This document shows positions 8,086 to 18,858 of a DNA stretch of 64,000 nucleotides, piece after piece. Source of the stretch: Lysinibacillus sp. KCTC 33748 (GTDB lineage Bacteria > Bacillota > Bacilli > Bacillales_A > Planococcaceae); NCBI RefSeq assembly GCF_002237755.1, contig NZ_MWSJ01000008.1:62001-126000 (forward strand), in the 5' to 3' direction. The position numbers were made by a program, and so were the translations under genes. Numbering within the stretch: the stretch's first letter is position 1; each line of letters starts with the position of its first letter. The notes beneath the pieces were generated by a model. It ran no database searches. It was not told where the DNA came from and saw only the letters and a list, made by a program, of their open reading frames with translations.

Positions 8086-9043
8086 TTACCTTTAACCCCT
8101 TAAAAGACTGCTTTATTTCTAAATATCGATCCATTTCCTCAATAAATTGATAAAGTGCCGCTTGCGCTAAAAATTGCTCATGATTTTTCGGCAATGGTAA
8201 TTGGGCGAAATCCATCTTTACTTGCTCTAATTTTTCTCTAAAATGACTAGCCGTATTTCCTGAATGAACATGTTCACCAAGGTCTTGTAAAAAGTCAGCA
8301 ACGATATCAGCCTCTTGTACTATAACAGGAAGTGCCGTTATTTTAGGAAGAACTCTATCAATAATTTCTAACTGCTGTTCACGCATATCAAAATACACGT
8401 AGTAGTCATTTTCTCGTCTCGTAAAATGATTTTCAACATCTTTAAACGCTAGGGATTTTGCACTATTCAATACTTTAATCGCTTCAATAATTTCCTGCCC
8501 ATCCCACAATGTATCGCCTTCTCTTAAATAGTTGGCAATTTCTAAAAAGATCTTACTGTAAAGTTCCTCAATTTTAACTCGATAGTAATTTAATTCCTTT
8601 TGAATGTCTGGCATATACATATTTATAGCTATTCCCGTACCATAACCAATTGCCATTAATGCGAATTCATTATAAACAAGCGCTAATGAAAAGCTTTTAG
8701 CTGCATATATATGCATGATAATAACTGCACTAGAGACAAATCCATCCGCTACCCTTAATGACACAATTGTTGGTATAAAAATTAGTAGCATACCTGCTAA
8801 TGCAAGTGGATGATAGGAAAATAGCTCAAAGCTCAAAAATGCATAAATCATTGCGATAATACTTGCGACAAATCGTGTATAAGCAGCATGAAGAGATTTT
8901 TTCTTCGTTGGCTGTACACATAATATTGTTAGAATACCAGCAGATGCATAAGAAGCTAATTCAAAGTATTGGGCAATGGCAATAGCGAGTGCTGCACCAA
9001 ATGCCGTTTTTAATGTACGATAGCCGATTGAAAACTTCTTCAA
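8066..9043 (-). CDS. Aromatic-acid-exporter-family membrane protein (YqjA/DUF939)
   Basis: The 325-residue product has an N-terminal half with about five hydrophobic helices (residues 10-145), including the family-typical LCVQPTKKKSLHAAYTRF loop. A cytoplasmic helical C-terminal half follows, the ArAE_1 plus ArAE_1_C layout of B. subtilis YqjA. Transport is inferred from the family only; no substrate is visible. It lies next to mce and brxB as in related Bacillaceae. Confidence 0.85.
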   Translation of the reverse strand: MKKFSIGYRTLKTAFGAALAIAIAQYFELASYASAGILTILCVQPTKKKSLHAAYTRFVASIIAMIYAFLSFELFSYHPLALAGMLLIFIPTIVSLRVADGFVSSAVIIMHIYAAKSFSLALVYNEFALMAIGYGTGIAINMYMPDIQKELNYYRVKIEELYSKIFLEIANYLREGDTLWDGQEIIEAIKVLNSAKSLAFKDVENHFTRRENDYYVYFDMREQQLEIIDRVLPKITALPVIVQEADIVADFLQDLGEHVHSGNTASHFREKLEQVKMDFAQLPLPKNHEQFLAQAALYQFIEEMDRYLEIKQSFKGLKVKKKRPQ

Positions 9044-9201
9044 GTCGACTGCCTCCTATCTTTTAGTACTCTACTTATTTTATTCAATTTAAAGAAAACT
9101 ATAAGCTAATCGTTTAGCCAATATTACAAAAATTCTAAATGCAATTCTACTGGAATCAGTGGAGAAAGCGATGCTAATTCGGAGAATTTTTTAGTAGTAA
9201 G

Positions 9202-9236
9202 ACTCCGCAGACATTTTATAGCCTGCGGAGTTTTCT
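9202..9236. terminator. Hairpin downstream of brxB
   Basis: A 9-bp stem (ACTCCGCAG / CTGCGGAGT) with T-rich flanks, strongest on the + strand (TTTTCT), lies between yqjA and brxB. It probably acts as a terminator or transcript end for brxB. Confidence 0.55.
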
Positions 9237-9270
9237 GCTAAATGAATAGCTCTTCTATAATTGAATAAAA

Positions 9271-9711
9271 TTAAAGTTCGTCGCAGTATTCCTCAAAGTT
9301 TGCTTGTAAGTTTGTTACTACTGACATTGGGTCATGACCTTCAATTTCATAGCGTCCAACTTCTGCTACTACTTGTCCATCCTTTAATAACACAAATGAT
9401 GGGGAAGATGGTAAATGATCTTCACCGAAGAGATAACGAGCAGCTGCAGTTGCTTCTTTGTCTTGGCCAGCAAACACCGTTACAAGATGGTCTGGACGTT
9501 TATCGTAATGTACGCATTGTGCTGCTGATGGACGTGCGATACCTCCTGCACAGCCGCATACTGAGTTTACCATGACTAATGTTGTACCTGGACGAGCAAA
9601 CGCCTCTTCAACAGCTTCAGGCGTGCGAAGCTGCTCATAACCTGCAGCCTCAATTTCTGCACGTGCTGTTTTTAAAATTTCTTGCATAAATAAATCGTAA
9701 TCCATATTCAT
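9271..9711 (-). CDS. brxB: Bacilliredoxin BrxB (YqiW)
   Basis: The 146-residue thioredoxin-fold protein carries the CGC redox motif at residues 52-54 (NSVCGCAGGIARP), diagnostic of the BrxA/BrxB family. BrxB removes bacillithiol from S-bacillithiolated proteins after oxidative stress, so the cell presumably makes bacillithiol. Length and the C-terminal NLQANFEEYC fit the family. It lies alone between a dispersed repeat and a hairpin. Confidence 0.92.
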   Translation of the reverse strand: MNMDYDLFMQEILKTARAEIEAAGYEQLRTPEAVEEAFARPGTTLVMVNSVCGCAGGIARPSAAQCVHYDKRPDHLVTVFAGQDKEATAAARYLFGEDHLPSSPSFVLLKDGQVVAEVGRYEIEGHDPMSVVTNLQANFEEYCDEL

Positions 9712-9748
9712 AAAGCGATAGCTCCTTTCAAGTTCGCGTCATCATCAG

Positions 9749-9812
9749 CAATTATGTCTCGGCATAATTGCGTCCAGAGGCTTTCACTTTTTTCAGCTGA
9801 AAGAAGTGAAAC
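9749..9812. repeat. Dispersed palindrome-headed repeat, short copy
   Basis: It begins with the imperfect palindrome CAATTATGTC/GGCATAATTG, then GCGTCC, and ends CTGAAAGAAGTGAAAC. The same head and tail recur at 21560-21900, 25368-25547 and 57410-57461. It is upstream of brxB and could also sit in its 5' region. Confidence 0.7.
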
Positions 9813-9904
9813 TTACTAGCTTTAGATATTCGACGCTCATACATCTCCTATCATAGCAGTTAGTGACGAATTTGTGCACCTACTTGCTCATATATTAGAT
9901 GATA

Positions 9905-11002
9905 TTATTTCTGTGATTGTTCATCGCTAAATAAACGATCTACACCTTGTGTAACTGTCAACTGTCCATTTAAAATTTGACGTTCTAAAAGCTGCACTTG
10001 TGCTTTCCGTTCTGGATTACCATAAAACATATCGATTAATTGGTCGGTAATCATCGATTGGAACCAATCTCTTGTCTGATTTTGACGTCTGATTGACCAG
10101 TAATTATTTGCCTCAACGATTTGTCTGAACTCCCCTATTGTATTCCAGACTTTATCGAGACCACGTTTTTCCCACGAGCTAACCGGCATTGCTGTGGACA
10201 TCCAACCTGGTGTTGCAGGCTGTAAGAAATGTAAAATTTGCTTGTACTCGGATACCGTTTTTTTAGCCAGACGAACATTATCACCATCCGCCTTATGAAC
10301 AACAATGGCATCCGCTAACTCCATAATGCCCTTCTTCATGCCTTGTAACTCGTCTCCGGCACCTGTTAAAACTAACAGCAAGAAGAAATCAACCATCCCT
10401 CGGACATACGTTTCACTTTGTCCAACACCAACTGTTTCTATTAAAATGACATCATAGCCAGCCGCTTCACAAACAAGCATCGTTTCACGCGTCTTTTTAT
10501 GAACACCCCCTAGGGTACCAGCTGATGGAGAGGGACGAACAAAAGCATTAGGCTTTTTCACGAGCTCCTCCATTCGAGTTTTATCACCTAAAATACTTCC
10601 TCCCGATAAAGAAGAGCTCGGATCGATCGCAAGGACTGCCACTTTTTTCCCTAACTCACAAAGCATCGTTCCGAAAGCCTCAATGAACGAACTCTTTCCT
10701 GCACCAGGCACGCCTGTTATCCCAATGCGGACACTGTTTCCTGTATGTGGTAGAAGCTCTTGTAAAAGTTCTTGTGCTTGCACTTTATGTGTTGCATTTG
10801 AACTTTCAATGAGTGTAATAGCTTTTGACAATTGTGTACGAGAGCCAGCACGTACTTCTTGTGCAAGCTCCTGTACGTTTAAATTGTCTGCTTTTTTCTT
10901 TCGGAACTTTTTCGGTGTACCATATTGCATTCCGTCGTGAGTTGCCTCTACTCCGTCCATAACAAATAGCGCACTTTCCGGCATTCCTTTGTTTTTGTCC
11001 AT
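9905..11002 (-). CDS. meaB: Methylmalonyl-CoA mutase-associated GTPase MeaB
   Basis: This 365-residue G3E/SIMIBI GTPase has P-loop GVPGAGKS at 97-104, IETVGVGQSE as the switch/Walker-B region and HKADGD in place of the base-specificity NKAD. MeaB protects and reactivates B12-dependent methylmalonyl-CoA mutase. Its start overlaps the mutB stop (TAATG), so the two are translationally coupled. The N-terminal 50 residues are longer than in some orthologues and basic. It was formerly called ArgK. Confidence 0.92.
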   Translation of the reverse strand: MDKNKGMPESALFVMDGVEATHDGMQYGTPKKFRKKKADNLNVQELAQEVRAGSRTQLSKAITLIESSNATHKVQAQELLQELLPHTGNSVRIGITGVPGAGKSSFIEAFGTMLCELGKKVAVLAIDPSSSLSGGSILGDKTRMEELVKKPNAFVRPSPSAGTLGGVHKKTRETMLVCEAAGYDVILIETVGVGQSETYVRGMVDFFLLLVLTGAGDELQGMKKGIMELADAIVVHKADGDNVRLAKKTVSEYKQILHFLQPATPGWMSTAMPVSSWEKRGLDKVWNTIGEFRQIVEANNYWSIRRQNQTRDWFQSMITDQLIDMFYGNPERKAQVQLLERQILNGQLTVTQGVDRLFSDEQSQK

Positions 11003-13155
11003 TATTCAGACACTTCCTCATAGCCTAAACGTTTGTATATCTCTTCAATAATCTTTTGTGCAGATACAGGAATTACTGTACCTGGTCCAAAAATTGCTAC
11101 TGCGCCAGCTTCATAAAGGAATTCATAATCTTGTGCTGGAATAACGCCTCCAACAATAATAATGATATCTTCGCGGCCCAGTTTTTCTAGCTCTGCTACT
11201 AATTCAGGAACTAATGTTTTATGACCTGCAGCTAATGAAGATACACCAATGACATGAACATCGTTTTCCACAGCCATTTGAGCTGCTTCTGCAGGTGTCA
11301 TAAATAATGGTGAAATATCTACGTCGAAGCCTAAGTCAGCATAGCCTGTTGCCACAACTTTTGCACCACGGTCATGTCCATCTTGTCCCATTTTCGCTAC
11401 TAAAATACGTGGGCGACGACCTTCATTTCCAAGGAACTCCTCTGTCATTTGTTTCACTTCAGTAATTTGCTCTTCATCTGAGAAGTTTGCAGAGTAAACA
11501 CCAGAGATGGAACGAATTACGGCCTTATGACGACCTGAAACAACTTCGATCGCATCAGAAATTTCTCCTAATGAAGCACGAGCACGCGCAGCATCTACTG
11601 CAATTGCTAATAAGTTTTCTTCGCCATCTTGCGCCGCTTTTGTTAAACGAGCTAAATGTTTTTGTACTTCTGCTTCATCGCGCGCTGCCTTCATAGCTTC
11701 TAAACGTTCAATTTGCTTTTGACGAACTAACGTATTATCAATGTCAAGAATGTCGATAGGTTCTTCTTTTTCTAAACGATATTTGTTTACGCCAACGATC
11801 GTTTCTGTTTTAGAGTCGATTTTCGCTTGACGTTTTGCAGCAGCTTCCTCAACTTTCATTTTTGGAAGACCTGTTTCAATCGCTTTCGCCATACCGCCAA
11901 GCTCTTCGATTTCTTCAATTAAAGCCCATGCAGATTTTGTAATCTCGTCTGTTAATTTTTCCACATAGTATGAACCGCCCCATGGGTCAATAACTTTCGT
12001 CATAGCTGTTTCTTCTTGTAGGAACAGCTGCGTATTACGTGCAATACGTGCAGAGAAATCAGTTGGTAGAGCAATCGCTTCATCAAGTGCATTTGTATGA
12101 AGAGATTGAGTATGCCCCATTGAAGACGCATTTGCTTCGATTAATGTACGTGTCACATTGTTAAATGGATCTTGTTCTGTTAAAGACCAACCAGATGTTT
12201 GTGAGTGTGTACGAAGTGCTAATGTTTTCGGGTTTTTCGGATTAAACGTTGACATCATTTGTGCCCAAATTCGGCGTGCAGCACGCATTTTTGCAACTTC
12301 CATGTAATAGTTCATACCAATTGCCCAGAAGAATGATAAACGCGGTGCAAAGGCATCAATATCGATTCCAGCTTTAAGCCCTGTACGAACATATTCAAGG
12401 CCGTCTGCTAATGTATAAGCAAGTTCAATGTCATTTGTTGCTCCAGCTTCTTGAATATGGTAACCAGAAATCGAAATAGAGTTGAATTTTGGCATATATT
12501 TCGCTGTATATTCAAAAATATCTGCAATAATTTTCATAGACATTGTCGGTGGATAAATATATGTGTTACGAACCATGTATTCTTTTAAAATATCGTTTTG
12601 AATCGTACCCGCTAATTGGTCAGGAGTCACTCCTTGCTCTTCAGCAGCAACGATATAAAATGCAAGAACTGGTAATACTGCACCATTCATTGTCATAGAA
12701 ACTGACATTCGATCTAAAGGAATTTGGTCAAATAAGATTTTCATATCTTCTACAGAGTCAATCGCTACACCGGCTTTACCAACATCCCCTGTTACACGCG
12801 GATGGTCTGAGTCATAGCCACGGTGAGTTGCTAAATCAAAGGCAACAGAAAGACCTTTTTGACCCATTGCTAGATTACGTTTATAGAATGCATTTGATTC
12901 TTCAGCCGTTGAGAAACCAGCATATTGGCGAACAGTCCAAGGACGAGCTACATACATAGTAGGGTATGGACCGCGTGTATTTGGCGCAATACCTGCTACA
13001 TCATTTAAATGCTTTGCCTCTTTAATATCTTCTTTTGTGTATATATCTTTAATTTCGATGCCTTCATTTGTCATGAATTTTTCTTCTGACGCTTGAGGCG
13101 CTTCTGCTGCTAAAACTTTTTCAATTTCAACTGCACTAAAATTTGGCTTGCTCAT
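11002..13155 (-). CDS. mutB: Methylmalonyl-CoA mutase large subunit
   Basis: The 717-residue catalytic subunit has an N-terminal TIM barrel (about 45-560) with the [19 protein letters not shown] and [15 protein letters not shown] motifs. The C-terminal cobalamin domain carries DGHDRG at 592-597, His594 being the base-off ligand. It converts (R)-methylmalonyl-CoA to succinyl-CoA. The gene overlaps mutA by four bases (ATGA) and meaB by one codon, giving a tight mutA-mutB-meaB operon. Length matches the family. Confidence 0.96.
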   Translation of the reverse strand: MSKPNFSAVEIEKVLAAEAPQASEEKFMTNEGIEIKDIYTKEDIKEAKHLNDVAGIAPNTRGPYPTMYVARPWTVRQYAGFSTAEESNAFYKRNLAMGQKGLSVAFDLATHRGYDSDHPRVTGDVGKAGVAIDSVEDMKILFDQIPLDRMSVSMTMNGAVLPVLAFYIVAAEEQGVTPDQLAGTIQNDILKEYMVRNTYIYPPTMSMKIIADIFEYTAKYMPKFNSISISGYHIQEAGATNDIELAYTLADGLEYVRTGLKAGIDIDAFAPRLSFFWAIGMNYYMEVAKMRAARRIWAQMMSTFNPKNPKTLALRTHSQTSGWSLTEQDPFNNVTRTLIEANASSMGHTQSLHTNALDEAIALPTDFSARIARNTQLFLQEETAMTKVIDPWGGSYYVEKLTDEITKSAWALIEEIEELGGMAKAIETGLPKMKVEEAAAKRQAKIDSKTETIVGVNKYRLEKEEPIDILDIDNTLVRQKQIERLEAMKAARDEAEVQKHLARLTKAAQDGEENLLAIAVDAARARASLGEISDAIEVVSGRHKAVIRSISGVYSANFSDEEQITEVKQMTEEFLGNEGRRPRILVAKMGQDGHDRGAKVVATGYADLGFDVDISPLFMTPAEAAQMAVENDVHVIGVSSLAAGHKTLVPELVAELEKLGREDIIIIVGGVIPAQDYEFLYEAGAVAIFGPGTVIPVSAQKIIEEIYKRLGYEEVSE

Positions 13156-14855
13156 CGTTGGACCTCCTTCATGCTAGCGAACACTGAATTTAATTTTTCA
13201 ATGATGTTCTGTCCTGCGAAAATAAAGCCGTTTAAGCCATTTGCTAACCAAGCTTCTTCTTCGTCTTTAAATTTACCTGCAACGTCAACAATTACGTTTG
13301 CTCGTTTGCCAGCTAAAATGGCTGGTACTAATTGTTTTGTATCGTCATCATTTCCTGCAATGACTACATATGTTGCTTCTGTAGTATTTAACCAAGCTAA
13401 TGCTTCTTCAGCTGTAGCAATTGGTTCACTTTTTTCTGGTACTAGACCTACAGTATTTAAGAAACCTGACACGAAGTCAGCACGTGGTTTTGAGCTTTTT
13501 AGTGTACCTAATGCTAAAATTCCTGTTGTTACATTTGCTGCTGTCATTTCCGTACGTAAATGTTCAAAAGGTTTAGCAATGCGCTTAATTTCTGCAAAAG
13601 CTGGGTTTGTTGCACTTTCAAGCACATCTGCTGGATTAGCATAAATATTTGTACCGATTAATGATTGCTTACGTGTTTGTACCGCTTTAATACGAGCTTG
13701 GTAGGATTTTTCTAGTTCTTCCGCAAGCTTTCCAGATGCAGTGTAAGCGTCGATACCTCCAGCTGCTTCAATTTCTAAAAATAATGTCCAAGCTTCTTTC
13801 ACAAAATCAGCTGTTAATGACTCAATAAAGTAAGAGCCACCAGCTGGATCTATAACTTTTAAAACATTTGTTTCTTCTTTTAAGATTAAGGATACATTTC
13901 GTGCAATACGAACCGATTGATCTGTTGGTTTCGTTAATGCATCATGAGGGTGAACTGTAAAGACATCCGCACCACCAATTAAGCCAGAAAGAGCTTCATT
14001 TGCCGAACGTAATAAGTTTACATAAACATCCAGCTTCGAGAAGCTTCTTACCGATGTTTCAGCAATCGTTGGAACTTTTACGCAATTAGATACTCCATAT
14101 GCAGATGAAAACGCTTTCCAAAGTACTTTAAAAGCACGGAGTTTGGCAATCTCTGTAAAGAACTGTGTATCCACTGCAAATGATACATAAAACTTCTTCG
14201 CGAACGCTTCAAAGCTTTCTTCTTGATTTGCGTATTTTACGGCTAATGCAAGTGCATAAGCTAACTCTTGCACTGCGTTTGCGCCTTCATTATGATAAAC
14301 CGTTGTGTCCGCACCGACTGAGCGCACGTTCGAGAAATTATTTAAAGAGATAGGATTTTTCGATACGATGAAACCTTTTACAGCTTCTCGCTGATTATTT
14401 GCTATTTTGTCGAATACTGCTAATAATGGGTCATTTGAATTTTCAACCGACATTTTAAACGAATATTCAGAGAAATAAGTCGCTAATTGTGCCACTACTT
14501 CTTCCGTCCATTCAAAATTCACACGGCTATCAATTGTTACTACTTCATTGCCCCGAGCTAAGCTATCATCAAGCTGTGCAAAAAATGCATCGCTTGTTTC
14601 AGCATATATTTGCTGTGCCACTCGAAATGCTTCATTATTTTGTAGGGAACGGATCGTAGCAACTTGTTTATCAAGCTCTTCTCCAAGTTTTGCTACTAAA
14701 CTTTCTTGGGTGTAAAGAGGTTCTAATGTAATACCTTCACTCGTTTTCGTTAAAAGAGACTCGAATGGTTTCCCTTTTAAAGCCTTGATTGCTGCATCTT
14801 GCCATTCTGAATAGGACGGCTTTTCAAATTCAATATTTTTCATGTTGTTTGACAT
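13152..14855 (-). CDS. mutA: Methylmalonyl-CoA mutase small subunit
   Basis: The 567-residue homologue of MutB lacks the DxHxxG cobalamin motif; the C-terminal flavodoxin-like region instead reads [14 protein letters not shown], as in known non-catalytic MutA subunits. The [12 protein letters not shown] motif parallels [12 protein letters not shown] in MutB. It is the first gene of the operon, with GGGGGAAG upstream of ATG at 14855. It would form the structural half of the heterodimer. Confidence 0.92.
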   Translation of the reverse strand: MSNNMKNIEFEKPSYSEWQDAAIKALKGKPFESLLTKTSEGITLEPLYTQESLVAKLGEELDKQVATIRSLQNNEAFRVAQQIYAETSDAFFAQLDDSLARGNEVVTIDSRVNFEWTEEVVAQLATYFSEYSFKMSVENSNDPLLAVFDKIANNQREAVKGFIVSKNPISLNNFSNVRSVGADTTVYHNEGANAVQELAYALALAVKYANQEESFEAFAKKFYVSFAVDTQFFTEIAKLRAFKVLWKAFSSAYGVSNCVKVPTIAETSVRSFSKLDVYVNLLRSANEALSGLIGGADVFTVHPHDALTKPTDQSVRIARNVSLILKEETNVLKVIDPAGGSYFIESLTADFVKEAWTLFLEIEAAGGIDAYTASGKLAEELEKSYQARIKAVQTRKQSLIGTNIYANPADVLESATNPAFAEIKRIAKPFEHLRTEMTAANVTTGILALGTLKSSKPRADFVSGFLNTVGLVPEKSEPIATAEEALAWLNTTEATYVVIAGNDDDTKQLVPAILAGKRANVIVDVAGKFKDEEEAWLANGLNGFIFAGQNIIEKLNSVFASMKEVQR

Positions 14856-14930
14856 GCGGACGCTTAATCAGCTTCCCCCCTTAGTAGTTTCTATTTGTTA
14901 TTCTACATGACAAATTGCGACTCGCAAAGC

Positions 14931-14968
14931 AAAAAAAAATCGGAAACCGTTATATAACAGGCTTCCGA
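14931..14968 (-). terminator. Terminator after the E2 gene
   Basis: The minus strand shows a TCGGAAGCC / GGTTTCCGA stem followed by nine T, eight bases after the E2 stop. It separates the branched-chain dehydrogenase operon from mutA. Confidence 0.9.
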
Positions 14969-14975
14969 CAAGTCA

Positions 14976-16322
14976 TCAGTAGACTGACGTTGAAGATTTA
15001 TTTGTATTTTCGAGTATTTCTTTTACTCTATTCAGGAATTTACCACAAACAAGTCCATCAAGAACTCGATGATCTAAAGATAAACATAAATTCACAATAT
15101 CTCGTGCCGCGAACATTCCACCAGGTAAAATAACCGGTTTTTTTACAATACTTTCCACTTGAAGAATGGCAGCTTGTGGGTAATTAATGATGCCCATCGA
15201 CTGAACAGAGCCGAATGCACCCGTATTATTAACCGTAAATGTACCACCTTTTATATCATCCATCGACAATTTTCCGGCACGAACTTTTCCTGCAAGCTCA
15301 TGAATTTCCTTCGCAATCCCTTTTATCGATTTTTCATCAGCGTGTTTTATAACAGGAACAAATAACGCATCATCTGTTGCGACTGCAATGGAAATATTGA
15401 TGTCATGCTTTTGAATAATTTTGTCCTCTGCCCACATAGAGTTCATCATCGGGAATTCCTTTAAAGCTTGAGCAACAGCTTTTACAAAGAAAGCAAAATA
15501 CGTAATATTAAAGCCTTCTTTTTGCTTAAACTCAGCCTTTATGCTATCACGAAATGCTACTAAATCTGTGACGTCCACTTCCATCATCATCCATGCATGT
15601 GGTACTTCATGAACGCTTCGTACCATATTATTGGCAATCGCACGGCGCACCTTCGTTACTGGAATTTCAATATCGCCTGCTTGCATTGGTTGTGTAGGTG
15701 TGGCCACTTTCGTATTCTCTTGTGCTGTATGTGTTGTAACCGGTACTGATTGCGGAACTTTTTCATCGACTACAGGTGATGTTTCCACTAGAGGCGTTGG
15801 CACATTTCCTGTTTCAATCAGTTTCATTAGGTCTTTTCTTGTAATACGTCCACCTTCACCAGTACCTGTTATTTGATCAAGGGCAATTTCATACTCTTGT
15901 GCAAGTCGAAGAACAGCTGGTGAATAACGTACTTTATCCTGACGAACTGTTTTTTGCGATTCTCTTGTAGCAGTAGTTGGTTGTTGAGTCTCTTGTTTCT
16001 TTTGTACACCTGCATTTAAAATTGCCGTACTTACCGCTGATTTTTTAGCTGGAGGCGGTGGAGGTAACTCACTGTCACCTGCTATTTCAACGGAACAAAC
16101 GACTGCACCAACCGGTAACGTTTGCCCTTCCTCTGCAAGTAGCTCTGATATGACTCCTTCAAAAGAAGATGGGATTTCTGCATTTACTTTATCTGTAACT
16201 ACTTCTGCTAGTGGATCATATTTTTTTACTGTATCACCTGGTTTGACAAGCCATTTTTCAATCGTACCTTCTGTTACACTTTCGCCGAGCTGTGGCATTG
16301 TAATATTTTGAATAGCCATCAT
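14976..16322 (-). CDS. bfmBB: Branched-chain 2-oxoacid dehydrogenase E2 (dihydrolipoyl acyltransferase)
   Basis: The 448-residue protein has a lipoyl domain at 1-80 with lipoyl-lysine 45 (VVTDKVNAE). A linker and the peripheral subunit-binding domain (about 130-170, YSPAVLRLAQEY ... GRITRKDLM) follow, then the acyltransferase core from about 220, with the catalytic His418 in LDHRVLDG. It forms the core of the complex that makes branched acyl-CoA from valine, leucine and isoleucine keto acids. It is the last gene of the operon, but a 300-base spacer with palindromes separates it from E1 beta. Confidence 0.94.
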   Translation of the reverse strand: MMAIQNITMPQLGESVTEGTIEKWLVKPGDTVKKYDPLAEVVTDKVNAEIPSSFEGVISELLAEEGQTLPVGAVVCSVEIAGDSELPPPPPAKKSAVSTAILNAGVQKKQETQQPTTATRESQKTVRQDKVRYSPAVLRLAQEYEIALDQITGTGEGGRITRKDLMKLIETGNVPTPLVETSPVVDEKVPQSVPVTTHTAQENTKVATPTQPMQAGDIEIPVTKVRRAIANNMVRSVHEVPHAWMMMEVDVTDLVAFRDSIKAEFKQKEGFNITYFAFFVKAVAQALKEFPMMNSMWAEDKIIQKHDINISIAVATDDALFVPVIKHADEKSIKGIAKEIHELAGKVRAGKLSMDDIKGGTFTVNNTGAFGSVQSMGIINYPQAAILQVESIVKKPVILPGGMFAARDIVNLCLSLDHRVLDGLVCGKFLNRVKEILENTNKSSTSVY

Positions 16323-16624
16323 CTATTCCCCCCATCAATTATGCCTAGGTGTAATTGTATCTATCAAATTACTATCATATTTATAATATTACTCATCACC
16401 ATAAAGTGGGGTTGATTTTCGCACCGACTTGGGCTCTCCTAAGGGCGTCCAATAACCCCCTAGGAGGAGTCAGCCAGTCTCTACTCTAATCAACTTATAT
16501 ACCACGACATAACGTTTTAAGAAATGTCATCCCGAACTTTCGATGAAGAGTCTTAAAATACCTGTGATATTTATAAACTTTCTTTTAAAAGCTTCTATTT
16601 ACCACAGAAATAGATCCATTTATA
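16323..16624. other. Long palindrome-rich spacer inside the keto-acid operon
   Basis: It contains a 22-base palindrome at 16336-16357, the head of the dispersed repeat family. A second hairpin pairs CTCCTAAGGG with CCCCTAGGAG at about 16436-16468. I see no ORF or T-run terminator. Such a spacer between E1 beta and E2 is longer than expected for coupled complex subunits. Confidence 0.6.
16336..16357. repeat. Head-only copy of the dispersed repeat
   Basis: The imperfect palindrome CAATTATGCC/GGTGTAATTG is followed by TATC in place of GTCC. The GAAAGAAGTTAAA tail is not evident, so this may be a truncated copy. Confidence 0.5.
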
Positions 16625-17608
16625 TTAGAATGCGGCAAGTTCTCGCATCGCACGCTCTACTTTATCAGGGTTGATCATAAAATATTTTTCCATCGTCGGT
16701 GCGTACGGCATTGCCGGAACATCAGGTCCTGCAAGACGCTGAATTGGTGCATCTAGTTCAAATAAGCAATGCTCTGCAATGATTGCTGCAACTTCACTCA
16801 TAATGCTACCTTCTTTATTATCCTCGGTAACTAGTAAAACTTTACCTGTTTTACTTGCCGCCTCAATGATTGCTTCTTTATCAAGCGGATATACCGTGCG
16901 TAGGTCCAGAATATGCGCTGAAATTCCGTCTGCTGCTAGACGTTCTGCAGCTTGTAATGCAAAATGGACAGCTAAACCATACGTAATAACAGTAACGTCT
17001 TCCCCTTCCCGCTTAACATCCGCCTTACCAATCGGCAATGTGTAATCGTCTACTGGGACTTCGCCTTTAATAAGACGATATGCACGCTTATGCTCAAAAA
17101 ATAGCACTGGATCTTCATCGCGAATCGCTGCTTTTAATAAGCCTTTAGCATCGTACGGTGTTGAAGGTATAACAATTTTTAACCCTGGTGTTCCTGCAAA
17201 AAGCGCCTCTACAGATTGCGAATGGTAAAGCGCTCCATGAATTCCTCCACCAAATGGTGCACGTATAACCATCGGGCAAGACCAATCATTGTTTGAACGA
17301 TAGCGGATTTTTGCTGCCTCAGAAACAATTTGGTTAACTGCAGGCATGATGAAGTCAGCGAATTGCATTTCGGCAATTGGACGCATTCCATACATCGCAG
17401 CACCAATACCAACACCTGCAATAGCACTCTCTGCAAGAGGTGTGTCAAGTACCCGATGTTCACCAAATTGATCGTAAAGACCTGCTGTCGCTTTGAAAAC
17501 CCCACCTTTACGACCAACGTCCTCTCCTAAAATGAAAACACGCTCATCACGTTCCATCTCTTCCTTCATCGCTAATGTAATCGCATCAATATAAGACATT
17601 ACTGCCAT
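16625..17608 (-). CDS. bfmBAB: Branched-chain 2-oxoacid dehydrogenase E1 beta
   Basis: The 327-residue transketolase-like pyrimidine-binding and C-terminal domains match the BfmBAB length exactly. Motifs include ILGEDVGRKGGVFKAT, LDTPLAESAIAGVGIGAA and the C-terminal APTMEKYFMINPDKV. It pairs with E1 alpha to decarboxylate branched keto acids using thiamine diphosphate. Its ATG overlaps the E1 alpha stop (TAATG). Confidence 0.95.
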   Translation of the reverse strand: MAVMSYIDAITLAMKEEMERDERVFILGEDVGRKGGVFKATAGLYDQFGEHRVLDTPLAESAIAGVGIGAAMYGMRPIAEMQFADFIMPAVNQIVSEAAKIRYRSNNDWSCPMVIRAPFGGGIHGALYHSQSVEALFAGTPGLKIVIPSTPYDAKGLLKAAIRDEDPVLFFEHKRAYRLIKGEVPVDDYTLPIGKADVKREGEDVTVITYGLAVHFALQAAERLAADGISAHILDLRTVYPLDKEAIIEAASKTGKVLLVTEDNKEGSIMSEVAAIIAEHCLFELDAPIQRLAGPDVPAMPYAPTMEKYFMINPDKVERAMRELAAF

Positions 17609-18624
17609 TACACGTCACCTCCGTCCACTGGTGCATATACGTATTTCATAGCATGCTCTGGTGGTGCATATGGAGCAGCTTCTGCATAATCTGTTGCTTC
17701 ATTCACCTCTGCCATGACACGTTCTTCTATTTCAGCACGAAGTTTTTCTGTCATAACTCCAGTATCCATAAGATACTTTTCAAATAACAAAATTGGATCC
17801 TTTGCCTTTCCTTCAGCTATATCCTCAGCAGTTCGATATTGACGATCATCATCATCCGAAGAATGCGCCGTTAAGCGATACGTCACTGTCTCTATTAAAC
17901 TTGGGCCTTCACCTCTACGAGCACGATCAGCCGCTTCTTTCACAACCTTATAGACTTGCAACGGACATTTCCCATCAACTGTAACACCTGGCATACCATA
18001 GCCAATACCGCGATCTGATACTTTCGCGCAGCCTAATTGACGTTCAACTGGCACAGAAATTGCATATTGATTATTTTCTACCATTATAATAACTGGAAGC
18101 TTATGCACTCCTGCGAAGTTCGCACCTTCATGGAAATCACCTTGGTTAGATGAACCTTCACCGAGTGTAACGAAAGTAACAAAATCTTCCTTTTGTAGGC
18201 GCCCTGCTAAAGCTACGCCTACCGCGTGCGGAACTTGTGTCGTAACTGGCGAAGAACCTGTTAAAATACGATTTTTCTTTTGTCCAAAATGACCTGGCAT
18301 TTGGCGCCCACCCGAGTTCGGATCCTCTGCTTTAGCAAATGCAGATAACATCAATTCTTTCGGTGTCATACCAAAATGTAAAACAACACCCATATCACGA
18401 TAATAAGGTGCAATATAATCTTTGTTATGATCTAGAGCAAATGCTGCCCCTACTTGCGCCGCCTCCTGACCCTGACAAGAAATAACAAACGGAATTTTAC
18501 CAGAACGGTTTAATAACCACATTCGTTCATCAAGTCTTCTTGCCATTAACATCGTTTCGAATATTGCAAGCACATCTTCATTTGTTAACCCTAAATCCTC
18601 ATGCTTAATTTGAACACCTTGCAT
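17608..18624 (-). CDS. bfmBAA: Branched-chain 2-oxoacid dehydrogenase E1 alpha
   Basis: The 338-residue product has the thiamine-diphosphate motif GEGSSNQGDFHEG ... VENNQYA and the phosphorylation-loop-like TYRLTAHSSDDDD region. ATG at 18624 (MQGVQIKHEDLG) is chosen because AAAGGGGTG lies seven bases upstream; a longer frame to 18666 lacks such a site and adds unrelated residues. It is coupled to E1 beta. The 234-base spacer back to lpdV is unusually long for this operon. Confidence 0.94.
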   Translation of the reverse strand: MQGVQIKHEDLGLTNEDVLAIFETMLMARRLDERMWLLNRSGKIPFVISCQGQEAAQVGAAFALDHNKDYIAPYYRDMGVVLHFGMTPKELMLSAFAKAEDPNSGGRQMPGHFGQKKNRILTGSSPVTTQVPHAVGVALAGRLQKEDFVTFVTLGEGSSNQGDFHEGANFAGVHKLPVIIMVENNQYAISVPVERQLGCAKVSDRGIGYGMPGVTVDGKCPLQVYKVVKEAADRARRGEGPSLIETVTYRLTAHSSDDDDRQYRTAEDIAEGKAKDPILLFEKYLMDTGVMTEKLRAEIEERVMAEVNEATDYAEAAPYAPPEHAMKYVYAPVDGGDV

Positions 18625-18858
18625 ACGAACACCCCTTTCGAACGTTTCGCTTTCGCTACAAAACACTTTCTGGATACAGATAACTAAAGCAATTATGGCC
18701 CTTCACCAAAATATGTACTTGATTGCACATTCCACTCCAGAAAGGACGTTTTCCACGAACGACGTCACCTACCGCTTTATGAGTACTTTTAATCTACCTG
18801 TTAATCAAGAACAGATTTTTGTTTTGACCCTAGACTTTAGTTACAAAAACTACGAATC

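Noticed and set aside
16436-16475. CCCCCTAGGAGGAGTC resembles the BmrR operator
   Set aside because: It pairs with CTCCTAAGGG as a hairpin and has no correctly placed -35 and -10 or following gene on that strand.
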